Part shown: positions 1 to 5,305 of the stretch, piece by piece
Layout: each line of letters opens with the position of its first letter
Position numbering within the stretch: position 1 is the stretch's first letter
Assembly: GCA_034666665.1 (NCBI GenBank)
Contig: JAXDLK010000363.1
Span: 1-5,305, forward strand
DNA: 5,305 nucleotides
Source: JAXDLK01 sp034666665
GTDB lineage: Bacteria > Desulfobacterota > Binatia > JACPRU01
Reading direction: 5' to 3'
Notes under the pieces: model-generated
Seen by the model: only the letters and a program-made list of their open reading frames with translations
What the model was told of the DNA's origin: nothing
Database searches by the model: none
Made by a program: the position numbers and the translations under genes

Positions 1-390
1 CGCCTCCTCGCGTGCGCCCTCCGGGAACGAGGCCGCGATCCGGTGGCGGAGCGCGAACGCCAGGAAGAGCGCGGCCAGCCCGAGGGCGGAATGGAAGGCG
101 ATCGCGGCGGTGACGATCCGGTCGCGACGCCGGAGATCGCCGCTCGCGATCGCGCTCGCCAGCGGCCGCACGTTCCCCTGGGATAGCCCGAAGTCGGCGA
201 GCGCCAGGTAGGCGGTCGCCCCGAGGAGCCACGCCCAGAGCCCGTACTGCGCGCGAGGCAGATGGGCGAGCACGTACGGCACCAGTCCGATGCCGACCGC
301 CACCTGCGCCGCCCGCGCGACGACGTGGGCGCGGACGTTCGCAAGGAGATGCCGGCGGACGCCGGCGATCGACTCCCCGCGCGACGCCAT
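1..390 (-). CDS. Wzx-like polysaccharide flippase (MOP superfamily), N-terminal part, cut by window edge
   Basis: Seen: the minus strand is open from an ATG at 390 to the window edge, giving 130 residues without a stop. After a basic cytoplasmic N-terminus come hydrophobic segments at about residues 25-44, 50-70 and 93-113. The stretch YGLWAWLLGATAYLALADFG (49-68), followed by a basic loop with SGDLRRRDR (83-91), is typical of the first helices of Wzx/oligosaccharide-flippase proteins, which usually have YGLW..L and LDLG-type motifs here. Known: these 12-14-helix inner-membrane proteins flip undecaprenyl- or other lipid-linked glycans across the cytoplasmic membrane, and full length is usually 400-500 residues, so about two thirds is missing. 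The ATG lies 3 bp after the stop of the preceding methyltransferase gene, so it is probably the last visible gene of the same operon and translationally coupled; no clear Shine-Dalgarno is present. Inference: it exports the glycan made by the neighbouring enzymes. Other MOP-family transporters cannot be excluded from the N-terminus alone. Confidence 0.82.
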   Translation of the reverse strand, partial: MASRGESIAGVRRHLLANVRAHVVARAAQVAVGIGLVPYVLAHLPRAQYGLWAWLLGATAYLALADFGLSQGNVRPLASAIASGDLRRRDRIVTAAIAFHSALGLAALFLAFALRHRIAASFPEGAREEA

Positions 391-393
391 GGG

Positions 394-1122
394 TCAGGAG
401 ACCCGCTTCAGGTATCCGCGCGGATTGTAGGTGACGAGATAGCGCTCGCGATCCTCGTCGACGACGAACTCGGGATGACGGCCGAGGAACTCCTCGATCG
501 CGAAGAGCGGCCCCTGGTCGCGCGTGCCGATGCCGTCGCCCGCTTCGAAGAGATCGATGACGCCGTCCTCGACGATCAGGTAGCTGCCGACGCTCACCAG
601 CGGAGCGTACGACTCGAGATCGGCGAGCAACGGCTCCCTCCGGTGGTCGCCGTCGTGAACGACCATCACCGGCCGCTCCTCGCAGAGCGCGGCGACGCGC
701 GCGCGCGTCTCGGGCGCGCCGCTGTCGCCGGTCACCTCGACGATCCGCGGATGGCGCGCCTGGAAGCGGGCGCGATCCAGGTCGACCGAGATCACGCGCC
801 CTCGGCCGAGGAGATCGAGAAGATGAGCGAGGTAGAGTGTGCTGCCGCCCGCCGCGCTGCCGATCTCGACGATCGCGCCGGGCCGTACCTCGTGGACGAT
901 CTCCTGCAGGATCCAGGCGTCGAGAGGGTTCTTGAACGCGGGTACGCCCATCCACCGGCAGCGCTCGAAGACCACGTTCCGCTGGTGGTGAAGCAGCCAG
1001 TCCCGAAGTGACATCTGCCAGCGCGATCGGTAGGTGCTGGCGGCGGCTGGTTCACGCTGCGCCGACGCCGTCTTGTCGCCGAACTTTCGCGCGGCGGTGC
1101 GAAGCGCGCGGAATGCCTTCAC
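394..1122 (-). CDS. CmcI / rhamnosyl O-methyltransferase-family SAM-dependent methyltransferase
   Basis: The 242-residue product matches the 'cephalosporin hydroxylase' (CmcI, RMNT_CmcI) family, whose members are class I SAM-dependent O-methyltransferases despite the name. Seen: an N-terminal family motif WMGVPAFKNPLDAWILQE (57-74), SAM loop VEIGSAAGGSTLYLA (85-99), the acidic end of the next strand VISVDLD (110-116), HDGDH (156-160), LIVEDG (182-187), and the C-terminal YNPRGYLKR (232-240) that family members carry. The acidic residues D157/D159, E185 and D186 fall where CmcI-type enzymes bind a divalent metal. Start: the GTG at 1122 overlaps the TGA of the upstream methyltransferase as GTGA, which favours it over the internal ATG at residue 37; only a weak ribosome site is visible. 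The same frame stays open upstream to 1683, but that part is Arg/Ala-rich and overlaps the neighbouring gene, so it is not coding. Inference: it methylates a sugar hydroxyl of the glycan or glycolipid made here; the exact substrate is unknown. Confidence 0.9.
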   Translation of the reverse strand: MKAFRALRTAARKFGDKTASAQREPAAASTYRSRWQMSLRDWLLHHQRNVVFERCRWMGVPAFKNPLDAWILQEIVHEVRPGAIVEIGSAAGGSTLYLAHLLDLLGRGRVISVDLDRARFQARHPRIVEVTGDSGAPETRARVAALCEERPVMVVHDGDHRREPLLADLESYAPLVSVGSYLIVEDGVIDLFEAGDGIGTRDQGPLFAIEEFLGRHPEFVVDEDRERYLVTYNPRGYLKRVS

Positions 1123-1658
1123 TCGTTTCGGTAGACGCCGAGCTGGATGACGCCGAGAAGCGAAGCTCGTCGGACGAGCCGAAACGGCAGATCGCTCAGC
1201 CGGAAGAGGTTCCGGTGCGGCGTGACGCGCGGCTGGCAGACCCCGATGGACTCGCCGAGCCAGAGCAGCCAATCCCATCGCGGCTCGGGGGTCGATACGA
1301 TGAGCGTGCCCCCGGGCTCGAGAATGCGTCGGATCTCGTCGGCGCAGTCCTCGTGCTCGAGCATCTCGAGCGCGATGACCACATCGAAAAGGCGCTTCTC
1401 GAAGTGATGATCCTTGATGTTCGCGACGATGTCCGCCGGCGGCTGGACGTCGATCCCGATGCAATCGAACCCCCGCGAACGGAGCTCGCGAGTGAGCCAC
1501 ATACCGCCACACCCGACGTCGAGAATGCGATCGGAGGGGTGGAGCTCGGGCAGCAGGAACGCGAGCTTTCGCCGGTCCGCGAACCGGACGTTCGTGCGGG
1601 GGAGCGCCTGATCGGCGCCCTCGCGGAGCGTCTCCATCTCGCGCGCTGCGGCCTTCAT
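1119..1658 (-). CDS. Small class I SAM-dependent methyltransferase (Methyltransf_11/23-like)
   Basis: A 179-residue protein that is almost only a class I methyltransferase core. Seen: SAM-binding motif I ILDVGCGGMWLTREL (45-59), acidic residue D70 at the end of the second strand (CIGIDV, 66-71), motif FDVVIALEMLEHE (91-103), and the post-III turn ILEPGGTLIVSTPEP (112-126). A Trp-rich helix (128-135) follows, then a tail that may shape the substrate pocket. The stretch between D70 and F91 is short for the family, so the usual loop before motif IV is compact. Start: the ATG at 1658 was chosen; a GTG 6 bp upstream and an ATG at 1637 are alternatives, and no good ribosome site decides between them. 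Its TGA overlaps the GTG of the next methyltransferase, a sign of translational coupling, and it begins 41 bp after the glycosyltransferase gene. The frame stays open far upstream, but that is a shadow of the glycosyltransferase. Inference: probable O- or N-methylation of a sugar or lipid intermediate; the substrate is not readable from sequence. Confidence 0.88.
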   Translation of the reverse strand: MKAAAREMETLREGADQALPRTNVRFADRRKLAFLLPELHPSDRILDVGCGGMWLTRELRSRGFDCIGIDVQPPADIVANIKDHHFEKRLFDVVIALEMLEHEDCADEIRRILEPGGTLIVSTPEPRWDWLLWLGESIGVCQPRVTPHRNLFRLSDLPFRLVRRASLLGVIQLGVYRNE

Positions 1659-1699
1659 CCTCACGAAAGGGCGACGAGTACACCGCGCCTTCCGGAGGG

Positions 1700-3358
1700 T
1701 CAATCGGCTCGCCGCACGCGGTAAATCTCGAGCAGAGGCACGCCGTCCGCGCTGATCACGTGGACCGGTCGGTATCGCCGCAACTGCTTCAGGACGGGCT
1801 TCCAGCCATGTCGGTCGTTGCGTACGAGACGCAGAACCCATCCGTCGAAGTCCGGCGGCAACCAGCGACGGTGGGCGATCCGGAGATCGCCGCGAGGAAC
1901 GTCGTAGCGCGCGACGTGGACGGCGAACGGCACGACCACGGTCGCATGCGGCTCGGCATGCTCGCCGAGCCATTCGACACCTTCGCGGAGCGAAGTTCCC
2001 CAGTAGTCGAACGCAGAGGGTAGCGCGAGGCGCACGGCGCCGCGGAACCCGCCGACCGCTCCTCCGAAATAGACCGTCTGGTACGGATGGAGCCGAACGT
2101 TCGCCCAGGCGATCGGAACGATTGCCGTCAGGACCAGCGCAACCGCTGCCGTCCTTCCCCCTCGCGAGGCGCTGGCGACGGACCGCGCCGCGCGCGCCAG
2201 GCCGATGCCGCCGAGAATCCCCAGCGCCGGCAGGAACTCCATGTAGTGGCGAATGCCGTCGTACGAGTACGCGCGCGGCACGCTCACCCGAAGGATCGGC
2301 ACCACGAGCCATGCGAGCAACAGGACGGCCATCGGGTCTCGGCGGCGTACGAGCGACGAGGCGCCGACGATCGCCCACAAGATCAGCGGCAGTGGCGTGA
2401 CGGCGACCGCGTACACGGCCGGAAGCCACTGGAAGCGCGGAGGACCGAACGTGCCGAGCAGGCGATAATACTCGAGGAACGACGAGACGTGGTCGATCGG
2501 ATGTCCGACCCAGAGATATGGCCACAGCAGAGCCACGGTCCCGAGCGCGAGGACGGGCGTGGCGAGCAGGGCGGCGATCGCACGGGTCGACGGCCGCGAC
2601 TCGCGCCACGCGAGCAGCACCCAAGGCGACGCGGCGAGCGGCAGGAAAGCGGCATTGGGCTTGATGGCGAGCGCCAGGCCCCAGACGATGCCGAAGACCG
2701 CCAGCCGCGCGACCGTCCGCCGCTCCGTCGCCGACACCAGGGCGAACATCGCGGCGGCGAAGAGCACCGTCTCGGGAAGATCCTTCACGTTGTTGTGCGC
2801 GTCGGCGAAGAAGCGCGGGTACGCGCAAAGGAAGAAGGCGCCGAGCAACCCCGCAGCCGCGCCGAACCGGCGCGCCGTCCATGCGTACACGAGCGCCCCG
2901 CCGAGCGCCGCGAAGACGACGATCGCCAGATGATGCGCCTCGATCGGCGGGAGCCAGCCGAGCCAGTGAAAGAAGACGATGCAGCTCGCTCCCGAGAGCG
3001 TGTTCGCGAGCGGCGGGTAGGCCCAGGGAAATGGAAAGTCGAGGTCGGCGAACCCGTGGTGCTGGCCCGGCCGCATCGCGTCCGCCGTTTTCGTGTACCA
3101 CGCATACATCCCGCGACCGAGCTCGTCCGGATCGAGCGGCCGCTCGTCGCGAAAGGTCAGGCGCTCGGGATGGAGCTCCAGCCAGAAGCGGGCGTGGCGT
3201 TCGCCGACCAGGAAGTTCGGCACCTCGTCGAGAGTGACACCGTAATCGTTCAGCGTGGCGACTCCCGCGAGCAGGAACGCCGCGAAGACGAGCAGCGCGA
3301 TCCCGATTCGTCCACTGACCATGTGGCGGATCGTCTGCGGCAACCGATCCTTCAGCAC
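1700..3358 (-). CDS. GT-C family membrane glycosyltransferase (PMT_2/ArnT-like, GT39/GT83 type)
   Basis: A 552-residue multi-spanning membrane protein. Seen: a first helix at about 17-36 followed by YGVTLDEVPNF (39-49), with the Asp-Glu pair D44-E45 in the first periplasmic loop that is the catalytic signature of GT-C enzymes. Further family marks are PRFFADAHNNVKDLP (181-195), YDGIRHYMEFLPAL (366-379), HPYQTVYF (424-431) and DYWGTSLREGVEWL (451-464). About nine to eleven hydrophobic helices lie between 17 and 420, and the last 100 or so residues form a soluble C-terminal part. Known: such proteins transfer a sugar from a polyprenyl-phosphate donor to a lipid, glycan or protein on the outer face of the cytoplasmic membrane. 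Start: GTG at 3358 gives a short basic leader; the ATG at 3322 (residue 13, just before the first helix) is an equally possible start, and neither has a clear Shine-Dalgarno. It is the first gene of the minus-strand operon with two methyltransferases and a flippase. Donor and acceptor cannot be told. Confidence 0.87.
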   Translation of the reverse strand: MLKDRLPQTIRHMVSGRIGIALLVFAAFLLAGVATLNDYGVTLDEVPNFLVGERHARFWLELHPERLTFRDERPLDPDELGRGMYAWYTKTADAMRPGQHHGFADLDFPFPWAYPPLANTLSGASCIVFFHWLGWLPPIEAHHLAIVVFAALGGALVYAWTARRFGAAAGLLGAFFLCAYPRFFADAHNNVKDLPETVLFAAAMFALVSATERRTVARLAVFGIVWGLALAIKPNAAFLPLAASPWVLLAWRESRPSTRAIAALLATPVLALGTVALLWPYLWVGHPIDHVSSFLEYYRLLGTFGPPRFQWLPAVYAVAVTPLPLILWAIVGASSLVRRRDPMAVLLLAWLVVPILRVSVPRAYSYDGIRHYMEFLPALGILGGIGLARAARSVASASRGGRTAAVALVLTAIVPIAWANVRLHPYQTVYFGGAVGGFRGAVRLALPSAFDYWGTSLREGVEWLGEHAEPHATVVVPFAVHVARYDVPRGDLRIAHRRWLPPDFDGWVLRLVRNDRHGWKPVLKQLRRYRPVHVISADGVPLLEIYRVRRAD

Positions 3359-3453
3359 CCGGTGGCAATCGCGCTCTGGCGCTCCGGTTTCATCGCGGCA
3401 GCCGGTGGTATGGAGGTTCCCGGGGAGTTACAAGGCGACCCCTCGCACCCGAC
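3359..3453. other. Divergent intergenic region, probable promoter region for both directions
   Basis: This 95-bp gap separates the start of the minus-strand glycosyltransferase operon from the start of the plus-strand methyltransferase gene, so at least one promoter in each direction is expected here. It contains small repeats: GCGCTC twice, 8 bp apart (3371-3376 and 3379-3384), and CCGGTGG twice (3359-3365 and 3402-3408). A minus-strand frame of 13 codons (3352-3393) ends across the GTG of the glycosyltransferase gene. No operator or strong palindrome stands out. The ATG of the plus-strand gene has only an AAGG about 19 bp upstream, too far for a normal ribosome site. Confidence 0.5.
3405..3433 (-). 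promoter_or_regulatory. Candidate sigma70-like promoter for the minus-strand operon
   Basis: Read on the minus strand, TTGTAA (3428-3433; 4 of 6 to TTGACA) is followed after exactly 17 bp by TACCAC (3405-3410; 3 of 6 to TATAAT). This would place a start near 3398 and leave a leader of about 40 nt before the GTG at 3358. It is the best pair I could find in the 95-bp divergent gap, but the -10 is poor and such matches arise by chance. Confidence 0.2.
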
Positions 3454-4539
3454 ATGGCGGCGTCACGAATGGCGAAGGCGTTCACCGCAACGATCGACCG
3501 CGCACTCCATTGCCGGGTCTCGACGTCGCCCGAAGACCGGCGCTTGTCGGTTGCGCACGGCGCCGACACCGATGGTCCCCGATCGGTGGTGCTCGCCGAC
3601 CCGTCGGCATTGCCGTTCGGCGACGGTGAGTTCACGACGGCGAGCGTCACGCTGGATGTCGATGCCGCGGTGGCCCGGCGAGGCGAGCTCGCCGTCCGCG
3701 AGCTCGTTCGCGTCACGCGCCCCGACGGCTCGTACACCGTCGCGATTGCGCGGTCGGACGGCAATGGACGCGCGATGCGCCTCCTGCTCGCCAACGCGGG
3801 ACTCGTCCTTCCGCGCGACGGCATCGGGAGCGAGATGCACGGACGCCGCGAGCTCGGCGTCACGGCGCAGGTTTGGAGCTCGCTCGCCCATGGTGCTGCT
3901 GCGGCCTCGTGGAACGACGAGATGTTTCGCGCACAGGCGACGCCCTACGACCCGACGACGGTCGCCGGCTGGATCTCGCTCCGGCGCGTCCGCTGGCTCG
4001 TCAGAACGACCGGTGACACGACGGGGCTTCGAGTTCTGGAGATCGGGTGTGAGTCGGGAGGGCTGCTGCGGCAGCTACGCGGACGAGGCTTCCTCTGCGG
4101 GCTCGATCTGAGCGGGGCAGCGTTGCACGCGGCGAGCGGCCGCAACGATCGCCGGTTCCGGCTCGTACAGAGCGATGCCACGACCGAGCTGCCGTTCAGG
4201 GATGAGAGCTTCGACCTGGTGATCGCGAGCGAGATGCTGGAGCACTCACGCTCTCCGCGGCGCGTCCTCGCGAACGCGCATCGCGTGCTGCGGCGGAGCG
4301 GTCGGGCCCTGGTGACGATCCCGGAGGAACGTCGCTACCTCCGCTGGAAGCAGTGGCTTCGTCTGGTGCCTCTCGGGCGGATCGCGCTCGCGGGGATCGA
4401 GGAGGGTCCGGCGGCGTGGCACATCCATCACGACTTCGGCCGCGCGAAGCTGGCAGCGCTGGTGGACGGGCTCTTCACGATCGAGCGGCATGCGAATCTC
4501 TGGGGGACGACGAGCGGGTTCGTGCTGCGGAGATCGTGA
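3454..4539 (+). CDS. Class I SAM methyltransferase with an extra, degenerate N-terminal methyltransferase-like segment
   Basis: A 361-residue protein. Seen: the C-terminal half is a complete class I core with motif I VLEIGCESGGLLRQL (194-208), acidic D218 (GLDLS), DATTELPFRDESFDLVIASEMLEH (241-264, loop and motif IV) and VLRRSGRALVTIPEE (278-292). It ends with a helix and a final strand GFVLRR (355-360). The N-terminal half repeats the later part of the same fold: LADPSALPFGDGEF (48-61), then VRELVRVTRPDGSYTVAIAR (81-100), but no G-x-G-x-G loop precedes it, so it should not bind SAM in the usual way. Normal one-domain relatives have about 200-280 residues. The ATG at 3454 was taken; an ATG at 3469 is an alternative and would not alter the domains. 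It is transcribed divergently from the glycosyltransferase operon and converges on the SGNH gene. Inference: a third methyltransferase of the glycan locus; the N-terminal part may serve for dimerisation or substrate binding. Confidence 0.87.
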   Translation: MAASRMAKAFTATIDRALHCRVSTSPEDRRLSVAHGADTDGPRSVVLADPSALPFGDGEFTTASVTLDVDAAVARRGELAVRELVRVTRPDGSYTVAIARSDGNGRAMRLLLANAGLVLPRDGIGSEMHGRRELGVTAQVWSSLAHGAAAASWNDEMFRAQATPYDPTTVAGWISLRRVRWLVRTTGDTTGLRVLEIGCESGGLLRQLRGRGFLCGLDLSGAALHAASGRNDRRFRLVQSDATTELPFRDESFDLVIASEMLEHSRSPRRVLANAHRVLRRSGRALVTIPEERRYLRWKQWLRLVPLGRIALAGIEEGPAAWHIHHDFGRAKLAALVDGLFTIERHANLWGTTSGFVLRRS

Positions 4540-4578
4540 TCCGCCGGAGCTCCTGCCAGCGGCACATCGAGCACGCTC
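4540..4578. other. Short convergent intergenic spacer without a clear terminator
   Basis: These 39 bp lie between the stops of two convergent genes. They contain the perfect 8-bp palindrome GGAGCTCC (4546-4553) and GAGC/GCTC arms with a 2-nt centre at about 4569-4578, but neither forms a stable stem-loop and no T-run follows on either strand. An intrinsic terminator is therefore not supported; Rho-dependent ending or a terminator inside a gene end is possible. Confidence 0.4.
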
Positions 4579-5298
4579 TCAGGGCGACAGCACGGACCGA
4601 AGCACCACCTCGAGATGATCCGCGTACCAGCGGTGACCGGCCGGGCTCGGGTGCAGGTTGCAGGGACGGTTCTGCGCCAGCCGGCGCTTGCGGACTCCGA
4701 TGTCGACCGTTCGCACTCCTTCGCGTGCGATTTCCTCGAGCACGCGGCTGGTCGTGCCGTGCGGCCAGATGCCGGCGATCACCGGTGTCACGCCGCGTCG
4801 CTTGCAGAGCTCGACGAACCTGCGGATCAGCCGCAGTGACACCTCCCGATCACGTTCCGGGTTCGCCTCGAATCGATCGTACGCGTCGTCGACGACGTTC
4901 AGCAGCGCGGACCGGCGGAGTAGGAACGCGAAAGGATACGAGTTGTCGGCGAAGTCCGGGCGCAGATCGTCGTCGTCCCGGCGGACGAACGGGATCCGCG
5001 CCATCCCGAGCGGGTTTCCGCGGACGAACTGCTTCCGCCACCAGCGCGGCAACGTGTTCCGCTCGTCGTGAAGAGAGCCATACGCGAGGACCGCGACTCG
5101 CGGCGGAGAGCGCGCTGCGAGCGCGTCGCGCAGCTGAAGCCACGACTGGAGAGTCCCGTACCCCGGAACCGCGAAGTTCACGACGCGATGCTGCGGAAAA
5201 CGATCCTGTAGCAGCCATGGGTACGTCCGCTTGTCGTCTACGGACCAGCCGTACGTGAGCGAGCAGCCGTAGATCCAGATCTCCTCGCGTCCGCTCAC
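4579..5298 (-). CDS. SGNH/GDSL-family hydrolase or acyl esterase, N-terminus near window edge
   Basis: A 239-residue protein of the SGNH hydrolase fold. Seen in order: block I YGCSLTYGW (10-18) with candidate nucleophile S13; block II-like VPGYGTLQSWL (44-54) with oxyanion Gly; block III YGSLHDERN (73-81) with candidate oxyanion N81, in the 'HDERN' form seen in a glycan-locus-associated subgroup; and the terminal block NLHPSPAGHRWYADHL (214-229) with candidate catalytic H216. The Asp usually two or three residues before this His is missing: those positions are N214 and C213. No signal peptide or membrane helix is visible, so a cytoplasmic place is likely if the start is right. Start: GTG at 5298, seven bases from the window end; the frame stays open to the edge, so the gene could begin outside. 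Known: family members remove or transfer acyl groups on sugars and lipids. Inference: acetyl or acyl editing of the locus glycan; it could also belong to a neighbouring operon to the right. Confidence 0.83.
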   Translation of the reverse strand: MSGREEIWIYGCSLTYGWSVDDKRTYPWLLQDRFPQHRVVNFAVPGYGTLQSWLQLRDALAARSPPRVAVLAYGSLHDERNTLPRWWRKQFVRGNPLGMARIPFVRRDDDDLRPDFADNSYPFAFLLRRSALLNVVDDAYDRFEANPERDREVSLRLIRRFVELCKRRGVTPVIAGIWPHGTTSRVLEEIAREGVRTVDIGVRKRRLAQNRPCNLHPSPAGHRWYADHLEVVLRSVLSP

Positions 5299-5305
5299 GT
5301 CCGCC

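Noticed and set aside
262..1011. A 249-codon plus-strand frame opposite the CmcI-like gene.
   Set aside because: It is the complementary shadow of the methyltransferase gene, rich in Asp, Arg and Ala, and has no motif.
1123..1683. Upstream extension of the CmcI-like frame, including a GTG at about 1683 with a GGAAGG sequence in front.
   Set aside because: The extension overlaps almost the whole small methyltransferase gene and is low-complexity Arg-rich; the family's conserved N-terminus begins shortly after the GTG at 1122.
1659..3368. Upstream extension of the small methyltransferase frame, which would make a 749-residue protein.
   Set aside because: The added part is Arg/Ala/Pro-rich, overlaps the glycosyltransferase gene on the same strand in another frame, and has no recognisable motif; only the last 179 residues are protein-like.
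3359..3453. Short direct repeats in the divergent gap considered as operator sites.
   Set aside because: The repeats are 6-7 bp, GC-only or nearly so, and irregularly placed; such matches are expected by chance in DNA of this composition.
2087..4111. A 674-codon open frame on the plus strand, running antisense to the glycosyltransferase gene and into the plus-strand methyltransferase gene.
   Set aside because: Its product is rich in Arg, Glu, Pro and Asp with no domain or hydrophobic pattern, and it lies over two genes with clear family motifs. GC-rich codon use leaves such frames free of stops.
4540..4578. Palindromes between the convergent genes considered as a bidirectional terminator.
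   Set aside because: The stems are too short or have no room for a loop, and there is no T-run on either strand.
4353..5258. A 301-codon plus-strand frame opposite the SGNH gene.
   Set aside because: It is Arg/Ser/Ala-rich without domains, and overlaps both the end of the methyltransferase gene and the clearly conserved SGNH blocks.

Overview
The window is G+C-rich DNA (about two thirds G+C by eye) with tightly packed bacterial genes. Codon third positions are strongly G/C, which explains the many long spurious reading frames on the opposite strands. The gene content is that of a surface polysaccharide or glycolipid locus. I cannot fix the phylum from the sequence. A GC-rich environmental proteobacterium-like or deltaproteobacteria/Myxococcota-like lineage fits, but that is only an impression. 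Good Shine-Dalgarno sequences are missing in front of nearly every start.

Minus strand, about 3358 down to 1 (probable operon, read right to left): a GT-C type membrane glycosyltransferase (1700-3358), a small class I SAM methyltransferase (1119-1658), a CmcI/rhamnosyl O-methyltransferase-family protein (394-1122), and the first 130 residues of a Wzx-like polysaccharide flippase that runs off the left edge (1-390). Gaps are 41 bp, a 4-base GTGA overlap, and 3 bp, so co-transcription and translational coupling are likely. Together they suggest addition of a lipid-carried sugar, methylation of glycan hydroxyls, and export across the membrane.

Plus strand, 3454-4539: a divergently oriented 361-residue protein. 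It has a complete C-terminal class I methyltransferase domain and, before it, a second methyltransferase-like segment that lacks the SAM-binding glycine loop. A 95-bp gap (3359-3453) separates it from the minus-strand operon and should hold promoters for both.

Minus strand, 4579-5298: an SGNH/GDSL-family hydrolase or esterase, convergent with the previous gene. It keeps the Ser, Asn and His blocks, but the usual Asp next to the His is not present. Its start lies within 7 bp of the right edge, so the true N-terminus may be outside the window.

No RNA genes, CRISPR arrays, insertion sequences, attachment sites or convincing terminators were seen. The window looks like an ordinary glycan-modification cluster. 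Its most unusual points are the tandem/degenerate methyltransferase fusion and the altered SGNH catalytic block.
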